NCBI GenBank assembly: GCA_964017195.1
Contig: OZ024888.1
Coordinates: 13,525,701-13,589,700, forward strand
Length of the DNA stretch: 64,000 nucleotides
DNA from: Siderastrea radians
Taxonomy: Eukaryota; Cnidaria; Anthozoa; Scleractinia; Rhizangiidae
Direction of reading: 5' to 3'
The notes beneath the pieces are model-generated. The model did no database searches and had not been told where the DNA came from. It saw nothing but the letters and a program-made list of their open reading frames with translations. Below are positions 1 through 10,689 of the stretch, in pieces. The position numbers and the translations under genes were made by a program. How positions within the stretch are numbered: position 1 is the stretch's first letter; each line of letters opens with the position of its first letter.

Positions 1-179
1 TTTGGAACAAGGCTACCGTTGCAAAATTACAATATTCAATTTGAAAGTGGAATTTTGATTCTAATAACGCAATCCGTTCCCGATTAATAAAAGTCATTCC
101 CAAATAACAAGCGGAACGCGCTGAGTATTTTGACTATAAAAGAAAAAGTAACTCATTTGCTATTTACATTAATTGGAGT

Positions 180-880
180 TTGATAATTTATTCGATCCCC
201 GATCATCCAGCAGTTGGCAGACCCGGCCGAGTTCCAACAATATTCGCCAGCTTTTAATAGTCGATCGTCCGTAATGATTCTCTCATCGTTATTCTCCCAC
301 GGTCAAGCAATGGTGAAAGAAGTCAGTTATTATTCTAAAGACTCACTTATATGGGGGAATGTCCCGCAACATTGCCTGATTGTAAGTGATCGAATCATTA
401 CCCGTGCGATGACACAACTTCAAGTTGGCTGCCGTCAGTGGGAGATAACTTGGAGTCATTCACGCATTCAAAACGTCATAATATCTTCTAAACACTTCGT
501 TATGAAGTTCTACTCACCTGTACTTCGCAAAACTGTTAATAAAGTGAGCTAAAAACTCTTCCAACCACGATCTTGTGGGAGATGAAAGCAGTGAGTGGAC
601 ACTAATTAGTACCAAGTCCTTTCGCAGAGTAGGAAATTAACCTGAGCAGGGTGGGGTGGGATAACACTCAACACATAAGCTACGGCTGGTACGTACGCCC
701 TCGTCGAAGGGGATGGTTTTAAGGCCGTTTTCGTCTGAAGTAGGGTGCAAATTTTGCCCATTTTGGTACTAAAGGGGGTAAGGTTCGTGCGATGTGATCT
801 GAAGTCCCATTCAAGGTCCTGGATACCCGAGTAAACCCCCTCCCCCCTCCGAGTTATCCCGGGTGAGCTACTTTTCACCA
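180..880. repeat. Dispersed repeat family R1, copy 1 (continues at 1495-1700)
   Basis: This block is repeated with moderate divergence at 53890-54780, and in part at 18840-19270. Shared landmarks are GATCGTCCGTAATGATT near 265, the stretch ending in AACTCTTCCAACCACGAT near 570, and a G-rich GGGGTGGG segment near 650. The later part, GAAGAAGCTATTTTTATCTC at about 1500, also matches the 54.6 kb copy. So 880-1495 looks like an insertion relative to that copy. The 112-codon ORF at 214-552 lies inside the repeat and is not conserved as a frame in the other copies, so I do not call it a gene. Confidence 0.75.
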
Positions 881-2460
881 GTGTTTTTGTTGTTGTTGTT
901 TTTTTTAAAAGTCCAACGAACCAGTTACATGGGGATCATCAACTCGTCTCCAAGGGGGTGGGGGAGGTGACACAACTCGGGGGCGAGTTGTCTCACCTCA
1001 GTAGGTAGAGTAACTCTGGCGGGCGGGACAACCTTTTCTCATATTTACTTTGTAACACTTTGTCTCGCCTTCCCGGGACGACGTTTTGTGTGCCGCTTGT
1101 CACGTGATGTCTCGTTTTTTGGATTGTCTAAATCAACAAAATGTATACTGAACAAGGAAAATCGAGTCCAACAGAGGCTACAGTGATCAAATCAACGACA
1201 ATATCTGAGAAAAATTAAGAAAAACCTCTATTTCGTGGAGAAAAATTAAGAAAAACCTCTGGGACCAGGGCAGGGGTACTGAGGTCATGAATATCAAAGT
1301 ACGATTTCGGAATAACTACGTAGGTAGGGCGGTCAAGTTTATCTCGGTCAGCTGGGCCAATTTTTTACCATATAAACGCTCAGTAAACTTTACGCGGGGG
1401 GGAGGGGGGTGAGGGTTGTCTTCGAGACAACTTTTCTCCAGATGAAAGGGGCCTGAGTTTGGTATTTATTTAATTTATTTATTTATTTTATTTGTTATAT
1501 GAAGAAGCTATTTTTATCTCGTGTCTCGATAGCAACCAAGAGATATCGGGTGACGGATGATTGCAACATAATTTCGGGCATAATACTATATCTGGAACAT
1601 GAGGCATAATGCCGGCACAATACTCATATTTTGCAGCATAATTCTGTTATTTTGCAGTTCTGAAAACCTTTGAATTTCCATAACTATAAAACGTAAAAAG
1701 TTGATAAAAATGCAGGACTTTTAGGAAATAAGCACTCTAGACTTGTACCCAGTGTATTTTCGCACAGTCGCCTTGGTAATATCAATTCTGGCAACTTTGG
1801 CTCATTAAATAATTGAAATGATTATTAATTGGTGCGGGAGGGAAAAGTTTCATTTTAGTCAGGCACAATTAGGAGCATAAAACCTTAGCCGAGCATAATT
1901 ATGAGCGTAATACTTCAGTTTCGTGGGTGACGCTTGCAAACATACTACACGATTTTACGAGCATAATCCGCCAGATGTCATCGGGTTGGTGAATACCTGT
2001 GGTTATTGTAGTGAGCTCTCGCGTAGATTCGGTTTTGTTCATGTGATGTTCGGTATTCCCAAGTGAGTAACTTCAATGCGTTTTCGGGGCTTGTCGGAGA
2101 GATATTCGTGATTTTGGTATAATCTCGTATCCACTAGCCAGATCTCACTGGCGTCTGTCGGTAGGCGAGGGAAATGCAAGTTGGGTACTGGGTGATGTGA
2201 TGACTGCAACGCCGTAAAGAGTTCCTGCTGTTTGATAAATTACTCGTGCCGTTTATCAAGATTTCCACCCAGTAGTAGTCAATATGTTGCAGTGAAATTT
2301 AAGAGAAATAGCGTTAATTCGCAGCGAACAGCGATGTGTTCTTCGGATATTTTTGTCAGGAGGATATCGTGATGTTACTTGCGTTGATTGTGAAGCATGC
2401 GCAGTCCAATCAAAATCCTGTGGGTAACGGTTCTTAGTTTTGTTACAGTGAACAGCCAAT
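881..2460. other. Non-coding stretch, degenerate repeats
   Basis: I see no gene. It contains a direct 30-bp duplication near 1207-1258 (GAGAAAAATTAAGAAAAACC twice), T- and G-rich low-complexity runs, an ATTT-rich run near 1470, and the tail of repeat R1 at 1495-1700. Confidence 0.6.
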
Positions 2461-2730
2461 CAAAAAAAATTATTTCCTACAATACCTCACAGTCTCTCCC
2501 GGCGACCACCCGCTGACTAAGAAGCCCGAGGACTCTGGGTCGAGACTGCTACGTGGTAGGCGCGGAAAAGAGGAGGGAAAGGGGATCATCATTCGTTTCG
2601 CGCTCCTCCTCTTTCAATGCCGCAGCTGACCCAACCTCGTTCCCAGGACTTTTCCGTTTTTTTTTTAATTTGGAGAGACGGAAAATAAAAGGGGAAAAGT
2701 CCTGGGAACGAGGTTGCAGCTTAAGAAGCT
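2440..2730. repeat. Dispersed repeat R3 with internal hairpin
   Basis: 2440-2600 matches 10440-10620 closely (GTTACAGTGAACAGCCAATC, then CGACCACCCGCTGAC, then GGCGCGGAAAAGAGGAGGGA). At 2633-2714 an inverted repeat, CCTCGTTCCCAGGACTTTTC against its reverse complement, makes a hairpin. Weaker relatives of this hairpin occur at 13658-13700 and 24985-25015, beside the zinc-finger loci. The opposed ORFs here, 2553-2840 plus and 2549-2821 minus, are products of the inverted repeat. Confidence 0.7.
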
Positions 2731-2840
2731 TGAGGACTCTGGGTACGAGACTGTTCGTACAAGACAAACATTTCAAGTTCTGGAGTGAGGATGCCTCCCA
2801 CTTCTCTTCCCCCTTCTTCACTCTTGAGCGATCGAGTTAA

Positions 2841-3419
2841 AACCCCTCACCCCCACCTCCTATAAACATTATAGACCAGGCAGCGCGGGTTAACCTTTTT
2901 TTATGCCCACCTCAAGATGGCAGCCGATAAACCTTTTTAGCAGAAAGAAACAACTGTTAAATAACTAAAAAAAATGATTGGATTCATACCAATTTCGCTA
3001 CTGCTTCTCTAAATTTACACTACCAAAATGTTAGTATTTCTGAACTGGCGTTCAGAATAGGCACCGAAGGGAAGCAGTCATAACAAGTGTACTCGATAAG
3101 GACCCACCTTGTGTAGGGGTAGGGGCTATGCAAGATACCACCTGTCTGATTAGCCAAAATGACAAAATTTACTGACCTCAAAATTTGAGTTGAGACTTTC
3201 ATATTAGGTGTGCATGGAGCTTGAGTTGCTGGAGAAATGGAACAGGGAGGTTTGTATCTTTTTTTTAGTTTCTACTCCAGATAGAGTGGGGGCTATACAA
3301 ACAAGACGTCATCTTTTAAGGTGGGGAAGGGGGTACATGAAGAGACCACCCGTCTTTTTGCAAAGTGGTGGGTCCTGAGTACAGTAGTTTTGACTATTTA
3401 AAATGCCTTTCCTAGGGAA
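2841..3419. other. Non-coding stretch
   Basis: I see no gene. There are T-rich and G-rich patches only. Confidence 0.5.
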
Positions 3420-3775
3420 AGACCAGACCTGGATCAGACCTGGATCAGGCAGATGTTCGACTCTGTCTGGTTTTAAAGGCGCTTGTGGTTTTTAGAAGCA
3501 ATTTGGGGCTTGCAGTGTTGTGGACCTCTCGTTATTTAGGTCAAACAGTTGTCAAATTAAACTGCAACACAAACAAACAAACGGTTGCTCATGAAACTGC
3601 AATTGGCTTATTACGTAGTAACAGTTGTATTCTTGTTTCCTTGTAAGCGAAGTGGAAGAACAAGCGATTAAAAAAAAGGACTTGATTGTTAGCTAAACAA
3701 TTGGAAATGTTAGCACCAAACGAGTGTTCATGAATTCTTGTTTGAAAGTGAACATATGAAATGCTCATATATGTG
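3420..3775. repeat. Duplicated flank block, copy at 21955-22290
   Basis: The segment around CAGATGTTCGACTCTGTCTGG and GGCGCTTGTGGTT is repeated at 21965-22005. Later shared pieces are GTTAGCTAAACAATTGG(A) near 3690 and its counterpart near 22220. In both places the block lies on the far 3' side of a broken zinc-finger locus. It therefore belongs to the segmental duplication rather than to a random repeat. Confidence 0.65.
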
Positions 3776-3791
3776 AACCGCGGACAGAAAA

Positions 3792-3941
3792 ATGAAATGA
3801 TGACAACCATCGCAGTTAATGATATCAACTTAAGCAGCTGATAAAAAAAATCTGAAAACATTTCAGCCTGAATTTTTTCAGGTTTCTTTTTTCAGCTGCT
3901 CAACTTCATATCATTAACTGCCATGGTCGTCATCATTTCAT
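3792..3941. mobile_element. Palindromic MITE of about 150 bp
   Basis: The two halves are near-perfect inverted repeats. ATGAAATGATGAC runs inward from 3792 through AGTTAATGATATCAACTTAAGCAGCTGA, and the reverse complement comes back from 3892 to 3941. The loop of about 50 bp is itself partly palindromic (TGAAAACATTTCAGCC, TTTTTTCAGG). The minus ORF over it has no coding meaning. Confidence 0.85.
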
Positions 3942-4040
3942 ACCAATTCTTGTTTCTCACAAAGTTTTGCTTACTGTAGTAAAGTATTGTTGAAAGTCTT
4001 GTTTTAATAAAGATATTTACTTACACCACACGATAAGAGA

Positions 4041-4690
4041 ATGGTACGGCTGTGGCTTGTTAAATGGTGTGGTTGTGGTTTATTCTTGAGTTCTGAATTG
4101 TCTCGCAACGTGCATTTCAGAAAAAATGTCTTTGGAATGACCAACAATCCAACATACTCTTATTATTCGCTAAAATACGAAACCTACGCTCACGTGATTC
4201 ACGTGATTCTGTATTTCCCAATTTGGGTTAATTCCAGAATACTACAGCAAGGGAGTGTTTACATGATACCGGTGCGACATTCATCCCACTACAAGATGAA
4301 AACTTTATATTGCCTTTACATAAACCGTTTTTATGCCTGGGTGAGTTTTATTTTGGAAGAAAATGGTTAAAATTGGAAGGAATGTAAAACGAACAGTCAT
4401 ACACCCGGTTTGTATGATTCCAGTATGGGTTTTCATACCGGAATGAGGCTCTCGAAGCGGGACAGCAACCGGGATAAACTCGATCCGGTATGTCTCGTAC
4501 CGATGTTCGAGCCACAACAGAAAACCGGGATGACTTCGCACCGGAATTAAAAGTCGTACTGGTATCAGATGTACAGCCTCTTAATGTTTGATACTAAAAA
4601 GGACGGAGATTGACACCATAATCGTAGAGAGTCTCTCCTTTATGGTGACCACATTTGAGGCAAAAATCAGTAAAACACATCTCACAAGTC
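4041..4690. repeat. Shared 3' flank of zinc-finger locus D, with palindromic MITE 4251-4582
   Basis: The stretch containing TTTGGAATGACCAACAATCC is repeated downstream of the other zinc-finger loci (near 10770, 22505). From 4251 to 4582 an imperfect palindrome opens with GTGTTTACATGATACCGGTG and closes with CACCGGAATT...TACTGGTATCAGATGTACA. A full-length relative is at 22641-23022. Left-half relatives occur at 11238-11357 and 26820-26940. Confidence 0.75.
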
Positions 4691-4918
4691 ATATTATCAT
4701 AACGGTTCCTGTTTCATTTCTTTAACGTCACACAACATTATGTCTCTTTAAATCCCAATCTCGACTGAAACACTTTCCACACAGATCGCATTCAAAAAGT
4801 TTCTCTCCACTGTGCGTTCCTTTATGTGCCCTTAGATTACTTGCTTCAGAAAAGCATTTATCACAACGATCGCATTCAAAAGGTTTCTCTCTACTGTGTA
4901 TTCTTTTATGACTCTTTA
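4690..4918 (-). pseudogene. C2H2 zinc-finger pseudogene (locus D), 3' remnant, split by a transposon
   Basis: Read on the minus strand this holds two to three recognisable C2H2 finger repeats with the family signature of the intact genes at 11.5 and 27.1 kb (finger codons for GKCF, KRH or RAH, then HSGEKPF-type linkers). The 3' UTR start (near 4695-4735) also matches them. About 75 bp coding for the conserved acidic C-terminal tail is deleted. At 4918 the frame is cut by a transposable element, and the finger resumes at 9167. With its C-terminus lost and its body interrupted, it cannot make a normal protein. The flanking sequence pairs it most closely with broken locus B at 23.1 kb. Confidence 0.85.
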
Positions 4919-5542
4919 GGGACCGTTCATTTTTTATGGGGTAGGGGGGGCTGGTGGGATTTGATGGGTAGTACCTGTAGAATGTAATGACCCCCCTCTA
5001 CATTAGAAAATTTTTTTACCTGGCCCCCCCTTGTAGTCCTAAATATTTGAGATGACCCCCCCCCCAAAAAAAAAGAAAGAAAAAGGGATCAAGTAAATCT
5101 AAAACTTATCAAGCTGAAAATAAATTTAACAGTCAATTTTAACACTCAAGTCCTGCAGGAGTAAATGTCTTTATTCAGACAAGCACTAAAGGTAATTTTC
5201 TGGTAGGGGTTCCAGAGGTATCTTCCCCTGGAAAATGTTGAAAATTTAGAGATGCCCTAATGCAATTTGCTGCATTCTGAAGTACATAAATAGACAATTC
5301 ATACCAGTTTAACACGAGCCAGAGAGAACCGGAAGTTTAAAAATTCACAAGGTCTGGTTGCTAGGGAGTGACGTCATGGGCTTGCAAGTTAGCCGTCACC
5401 GTATTTGACTTGTGGTTTCACACCCGCAGCGTTTCTATCGGGCTCTTTTGACTTAAAGTTCTAAAGAGGTTGGATTTCATAAATATTTTGACAAGAGCGG
5501 TAAAATTCGATTATTCAATCTTTCACTCCTTTCCTTCTGCGA

Positions 5543-5788
5543 ATGGATGCTCTCGATAATCGGCGGGTTCGAGCTCTCTACAAGCGCTTCAGGGAGTGTT
5601 TTTAACTAAATTAGAAGATGTGTGAAATGCGGCGTTTCAGTGTAGTCCGTTCACTGGAAAGTTTCATGAACGAAGTGGCCAAGTACCAGCTCGCAGGCGG
5701 GCTTTCTGATCTTTCTGATCGGAGAGTTATCAAAGAAGAGCTGTTTCTTATTTGGTGTTGCTTTTGCCATTCCGCGTTACAAATGTAA
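5543..5788 (+). pseudogene. Possible captured coding fragment inside the Harbinger-like element
   Basis: Two short plus-strand ORFs lie in the same frame. 5543-5605 gives 20 codons beginning MDALDNRRVRALYKRF, and 5618-5788 gives 56 codons beginning MCEMRRFSVVRSLESF. They are separated by two stops (5603-5605 and 5612-5614). Composition is protein-like and less repetitive than the surroundings. This could be the start of a degraded transposon ORF or a captured host exon. I recognise no family, and a chance ORF is also possible. Confidence 0.25.
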
Positions 5789-6289
5789 GGCAAGCAAAGC
5801 GTGATATAGGCGAAAATTACCTACAAACAATGCAGTACAGACTACAAATCACTACGGCGAAACGTCTTCAGGTAATGGAAGGAATCCACTGTAACATGTA
5901 ACTGGTAGTCTAGCGAAATAAGCGTACAACGAGGTAAGTTATTCCTTCGATCGTTTCTTTAGATAAGGTAAACGCTTGCGTCCGCTCGCTCGCAATCTCT
6001 CCTTTCAGGGATAATCGAGCGAAAAAAACACAGCAGCAGCGAGCGCCAAAATCGCCTGCCACGTGGAAACGTGGGCCGCGCGTGATGAGTTGCTGCTGTA
6101 AGCGTACGCCACGTTTATATTTATTTTTAAAGAAAAGTAGCTCTTTCACAAATGCGGTTTTCAAAGAGGTCCTTAACGAAATAAATAAACTAAACATCTA
6201 TGAACTCTTTCGTAAGAAAATAAACAAGTGAACAAGAAGCCCTGTTACACACTCTGTAGTAAAAATAACATAATTGAGTTGACACGCGC

Positions 6290-7495
6290 ATTTGAATACC
6301 TTTTCTCGTTCACCCAGGTTAGAGTCCATGGCATCACCGTATGCCTGAACACTTCTGGGATGTGCAACATAACAAACATTTTGAGACAGAACTTTAGACA
6401 AATGTTGATATTTTTTCCTGGTTCACCCAGGTTGGAGTCCATGGCATCACCATATACCTGAGCGCTTCTGGGATATGCAACATAACAAACATTTTGAGAC
6501 AGAATTTTAGACAAATGTTGATATCTTTTCCTGGTTCACCCAGGTTGGAGTCCTTGGCATCACCATATGCCTGAGCGCTTCTGGGATATGCAACATAACA
6601 AACATTTTGAGACAGAATTTTAGACAAATGTTGATATCTTTTTCTGGTTCACCCAGGTTGGAGTCCATGGCATCACCATATGCCTGAGCGCTTCTGGGAT
6701 ATGCAACATAACAAACATTTTGAGACAGAATTTTAGACAAATGTTGATATCTTTTCCTGGTTCACCCAGGTTGGAGTCCTTGGCATCACCATATGCCTGA
6801 GCGCTTCTGGGATATGCAACATAACAAACATTTTGAGACAGAATTTTAGACAAATGTTGATATCTTTTTCTGGTTCACCCAGGTTGGAGTCCATGGCATC
6901 ACCATATGCCTGAGCGCTTCTGGGATATGCAACATAACAAACATTTTGAGACAGAATTTTAGACAAATGTTGATATCTTTTCCTGGTTCACCCAGGTTGG
7001 AGTCCATGGCATCAACGCATGCCTGAGCGCTTCTGGGATATGCAACATAACAAACATTTTAAGACAGAATTTTAGACAAATGTTGATATCTTTTCCTGGT
7101 TCACCCAGGTTGAAGTCCATGGCATCAACGTATGCCTGAGCGCTTCTGGGATATGCAACATAACAAACATTTTGAGACAGAATTTTAGACAAATGTTGAT
7201 ATCTTTTCCTGGTTCACCCAGGTTGAAGTCCATGGCATCAACGTGTGCCTGAGCACTTCTGGAATATGCAACATAACAAACATTTTGAGACAGAATTTTA
7301 GACAAATGTTGATATCTTTTCCTGGTTCACCCAGGTTGGAGTCCATGGCATCAACGTATGCCTGAGCGCTTCTGGGATATGCAACATAACAAACATTGTG
7401 AGACAGAATTTTAGACAAATGTCGTACATCCTTTCTGGTTTACCCAAGTTGGAGTCCTGACATCACCGTATGCCTAGAGGCACTTCCGGGATAAA
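6290..7495. repeat. 113-bp tandem satellite, about 10 units, inside the Harbinger-like element
   Basis: The unit contains GGTTCACCCAGGTTGGAGTC, GGCATCACCATATGCCTGAG and CAACATAACAAACATTTTGA. The two outer units (about 6300-6390 and 7415-7495) are diverged; the inner ones are near-identical. Between 6507 and 6958 the units alternate: TTTTCCTGG with CCTTGGCATC, then TTTTTCTGG with CCATGGCATC. This makes a 226-bp dimer repeated in tandem. Units from about 6960 onwards carry ATCAACG in place of ATCACCA, a second variant block. Repeated minus-strand 77-codon ORFs every 113 bp are a by-product of the array. Confidence 0.95.
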
Positions 7496-9034
7496 AGTCT
7501 CACATTCTCCGTACTTTTTCTGAAGAATCGCCCTCCAATTTAATGGAGAAAAAAAAAGTGATTCTTGTCGTATTATCAATAACCCCCCTCCCCCAAAAAC
7601 AATCCTACCTCAAAGATAAGCCCCTGAAAAAACGGTTTGGAATTATTGCCTTATTTTACTATCGCACGCAAAGCCTGTGTATTTCACGACCGCCTGCTTA
7701 ATGGTCACTTTGTTTTCTTTTGACTAAATATTTCCTTTTTCTGATGCTTGTGCCTATTCTCAGTGCACCAAAAGAACCACCAAACACTTCAGTTAGTGAG
7801 GAGCTCTGCGCTGTCAAATGTTGTCCGTATTTCGCAAGTTGGAACCATTATAAAATTGGAGGTGCTTATAATTATTCCGGTGGGACTTTCGAACCGGTGT
7901 GAGTTTATTTTGGTTCGCTCTGTATTTATTTTACATGATACCGGAAAGTACACAAGAAGACATAGCACAAAGGACACGCGAGAGACACGAGCGAGCGCGA
8001 AAATCGCCTGGGGCGTTAAAAAGTGATGCGCGCGTTATGAGCATGTTCACGTGCGACATGTCAGCGTCTTCTTTTTGCCTGACTACTCTTGAGTGAAAAG
8101 AGACTGCTCGTAGTCTAGATACTGGTCCAGAATCCTATGTCGGTCAAATTCAGTCTTGGTCTTACTATTTCATGGCAGATGGAGCTCATCGTCGCAAAAA
8201 CGGAATATTTAAACGCGGTATAAATCTCCTACCGAAAAAGGATAATATTAGCTCGTCTGGAAGAAATTTAAGCGGCTGATAATTTCACGTAGTATTTCAG
8301 CGTTGATATCCTTGTTTCAGGCTTTGCCGATCGAGTGAAGCGGGATGAAATTTTTAATTATTTTGTAGTATAACTAACGCCAGGACAGTGTGCTTGAGTA
8401 GAGTGTAGTTTTTTCGATTTGCCGATGGAGATCCGTCGCTTGGTCAACAGCCTAATTTTTTCTTCTTCAAGGCTATACGTTTTTAAGCAATTTCCTGCCA
8501 CACAGCAATTAAAACCTGTTTATGTATCTCTCAAAAACCATGAATAACATTAGAATCAATTAAAACAAGCAAGAAAGAATTTCACGCTTAAAGATTATAA
8601 CACATTCGCGCGAAAATTAACGCCTAAGTGGAACAGAAACGATCATCAAAACTGATTTAATTACATTGGAATGCTAGTAAGTTACTGGGCTTCACGCAGA
8701 GATACATGTCTTAAAGACACGTATCTCTACGGGATCCCAAGGTAATTTTTGGTTGCTAAGAGCGTCTGGCTCGTATCAGTTGTTCAGTTCTTTAAGAATC
8801 AGATTAGCAGAATCAGAATCAGAATCAGATTAGTCAGAGAGCTGACATTTCCCTGACTGTAATGAAACAGTTCATGGGGTAGAGTAGCTGTTGGGTGTAT
8901 AACGGAGTAGGGGGGTCCGGGGGCATTCTCCCCCGGGAAAATTTGAATTTTCAGAACCTTAGAAACGCTATTTTTGGCCTTCTGGCACTGATGTTTGCAT
9001 TATTACAGAAGCTGTCACTACTAAACTTACAGGA
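7496..9034. other. Interior of the Harbinger-like element, no gene
   Basis: I see no supported gene. 7970-8110 is related to 5985-6080 and 10835-10960 (GCGCGAAAATCGCCTG with nearby CGAGCGAGC), a small dispersed repeat. 8690-8740 has an inverted pair around AGATACATGTCTT / AAGACACGTATCT. Near 8800-8830 there is a short AGAATC repeat. Confidence 0.5.
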
Positions 9035-9166
9035 AATTTTTTGGGTGACCCCCCCTTTACACACCATATTTTTTCGGCTGGCCCCCCTTTTGAAGCCGTA
9101 TTTTTTTACATGGCCCCCCCTCAAATCCCACCAGCCCCCCATACCTCATAAAAAATGAATGGTCCC

Positions 9167-9200
9167 TTAGGGCCCCAGCTTGAGTGAAACATTTTCGCAT
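9167..9200 (-). pseudogene. Zinc-finger pseudogene D, continuation after the transposon
   Basis: TTAGGGCCCCAGCTTGAGTG followed by AAACATTTT is the same finger segment found at 11996-12025 in the intact gene. It is the direct continuation of the finger cut at 4918. The similarity ends at about 9200 in a GCATGCATGCATG run, so the 5' part of this gene copy is missing. Confidence 0.85.
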
Positions 9201-9249
9201 GCATGCATGAAGAAAATGACATAAAAACAGGAAAGTCCTGTATGTGCGC

Positions 9250-9343
9250 ACAGGAGTTTCCTCAGATAGACATGCGAGGCATAGAATACATCCAAGGAAC
9301 GTGTATGACAATCTCCGCATGTCTGTCTGAGGAAACTAGTTTG
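9250..9343. repeat. Hairpin-forming inverted repeat
   Basis: AGTTTCCTCAGATAGACATG near 9253 is mirrored by CATGTCTGTCTGAGGAAACT near 9322-9341, giving a stem of about 21 bp and a loop of about 50 bp. It is probably a small MITE. Confidence 0.6.
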
Positions 9344-9388
9344 TGAATGTAAGATTGTAGGGATTCATCCACGCGCCGTTCCATCTGT

Positions 9389-9590
9389 GGCTTGGTAACT
9401 CAGATGGTAGAGTGGTGGACTTGTTACCCAAGGTCCTGGGTACGAGTCCCACCTGAGCCGCTAAAAATAGACTTTTCAGTGTAGCACTTATCATTTTACT
9501 TGATATTGCTTGAGGATGATTCTAAACTAGAATCGCTGAAACAGAAATCAACAGATTTTATTGTGGAGCTTTTGCAAGCGAGGTTAGCCA
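9389..9590 (+). mobile_element. tRNA-derived SINE
   Basis: The head resembles a tRNA: an A-box-like TAACTCAGATGGTAGAG near 9395 and a B-box-like GGTACGAGTCCCACC near 9440, with ends GGCTTGG / CTGAGCC. The anticodon stem is imperfect, so a functional tRNA is unlikely. The body CTTGAGGATGATTCTAAACT, then GAATCGCTGAAACAG and ACAGATTTTATTGTGGAGC, recurs inverted at 26545-26635. A separable head and repeated body is what a SINE looks like. Confidence 0.6.
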
Positions 9591-10430
9591 CTTAAAATTT
9601 TCTTTTTTTTAAGTGTTTTTTTCTGTGTTGCACTTATCATTTTACTGTTTTAGTGAGTTGGATGCAAATCAGTCTCTTCTCGAAACACATACTCGCGCTA
9701 GCACGGTATCTGGCACCTTGGTCGATCAGTTTTCTTGTAATTATTACTTCTGTTGAGTTTGTTGGCCACTGGAGAGACTTCCACAGCCACATAGCCACGA
9801 GTTTTCGGTTGGAACGTGCCCATAAAATCTAGCAGGCTGACGCGCCCTATGACTGACTGACACGCCCACCCCGTATGATGCTTCAAGTCCTACAATCTCC
9901 TGTAAGGGGACACCTCCAGTAAGCGGACACCTAAGCTCGATCCCAAGGGTGTACGCTTACGAGAGGTTCCACTGAAAGAGATAACTTCAAATGCGCACGT
10001 TTGAACTTTTTCATGCTTCAGGACAGCTTGGTTTTGTCAGTTGATAAATAAACAGTTAAAATAAACTAAGTTTTCAGAAGGATTGGAAAGGAGCTACATT
10101 TTAATAAGTGAATCGACAGTCAGACACATCTCATGTGGATTTTGTCCGATTAGGTTCGATCTCGATTCTGAACATAATCCAAGGTAGTCGATTGGATAAT
10201 TGAGTTTGATTACGTTCGATTAAGACCAATTAATTAGTTTAGTAATCGAACGCACATAAAACTTGTTTGCTTATATTCAATTACTGAACTTGAGCATAAC
10301 TGATTAAGTTCGATTAGCCTTTTATTGTAAGCTGGGTATTTTCAATAAGCTACTTCTTGTCCTTTTTTCATAATCGCTCTATATATAGTTCACAGAGGGA
10401 ATGGAATCAGGGGGTGCCACCGGAACCCTC
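9591..10430. other. Non-coding stretch
   Basis: I see no gene. 10130-10330 is rich in short inverted and direct GATTAAGTTCGATTA-like motifs and is probably an old repeat. Confidence 0.5.
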
Positions 10431-10620
10431 CAGTTAATGGTTCTTACTTTTGTTACAGTGAACAGCCAATCCAAAAAATTCATTTTTTTTATAATACTCC
10501 ATAGTCTCTTCCAGCGACCACCCGCTGACCAAGAAGCTTGAGGACTCCGGGTACAAGACTGCTGCGTCATAGGCGCGGAAAAGAGGAGGGAAAGGGGAGA
10601 AACCATTCCTTTCGCGCTTG
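10431..10620. repeat. Dispersed repeat R3, second copy
   Basis: It matches 2440-2600 through GTTACAGTGAACAGCCAATC, CGACCACCCGCTGACCAAGA and GGCGCGGAAAAGAGGAGGG. Confidence 0.75.
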
Positions 10621-10689
10621 GGAATAATTACCCACTTTTCCTACCCTTTGGGTGCCTGCCACGCAAGCTACTTTATTATATCACATGTT

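Larger units (their letters stand above)
4919..9166. mobile_element. Harbinger-like DNA transposon, non-autonomous, 4,248 bp, inserted in zinc-finger pseudogene D
   Basis: The left end GGGACCGTTCATTTTTTATG and the right end (reverse complement GGGACCATTCATTTTTTATG) form inverted repeats of about 47 bp with only a few mismatches; the repeat continues into GGGGGGCTGGTGGGATTTGA. The element is flanked by TTA on both sides (4916-4918, 9167-9169). The intact paralogue reads CTCTTTAGGGCCCC across the same point, which serves as an empty site. A 3-bp TTA duplication and GGG-type termini suit the PIF/Harbinger superfamily (established knowledge; assignment inferred). Subterminal zones are rich in GACCCCCC and GGCCCCCC. 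No transposase was seen. The interior holds short ORFs near 5.6 kb and a 113-bp satellite at 6.3-7.5 kb. Confidence 0.85.

Noticed and set aside
2549..2840. Two opposed ORFs of 90 and 95 codons
   Set aside because: They lie across a hairpin repeat and mirror one another; no independent coding evidence.
6245..7418. Series of near-identical 77-codon minus ORFs
   Set aside because: Each is a shadow of the 113-bp satellite; 113 is not a multiple of three, so no continuous protein is possible.
9389..9461. Functional tRNA gene
   Set aside because: A- and B-box-like sequences are present, but the anticodon arm does not pair properly and the unit continues into a SINE body that is repeated elsewhere.
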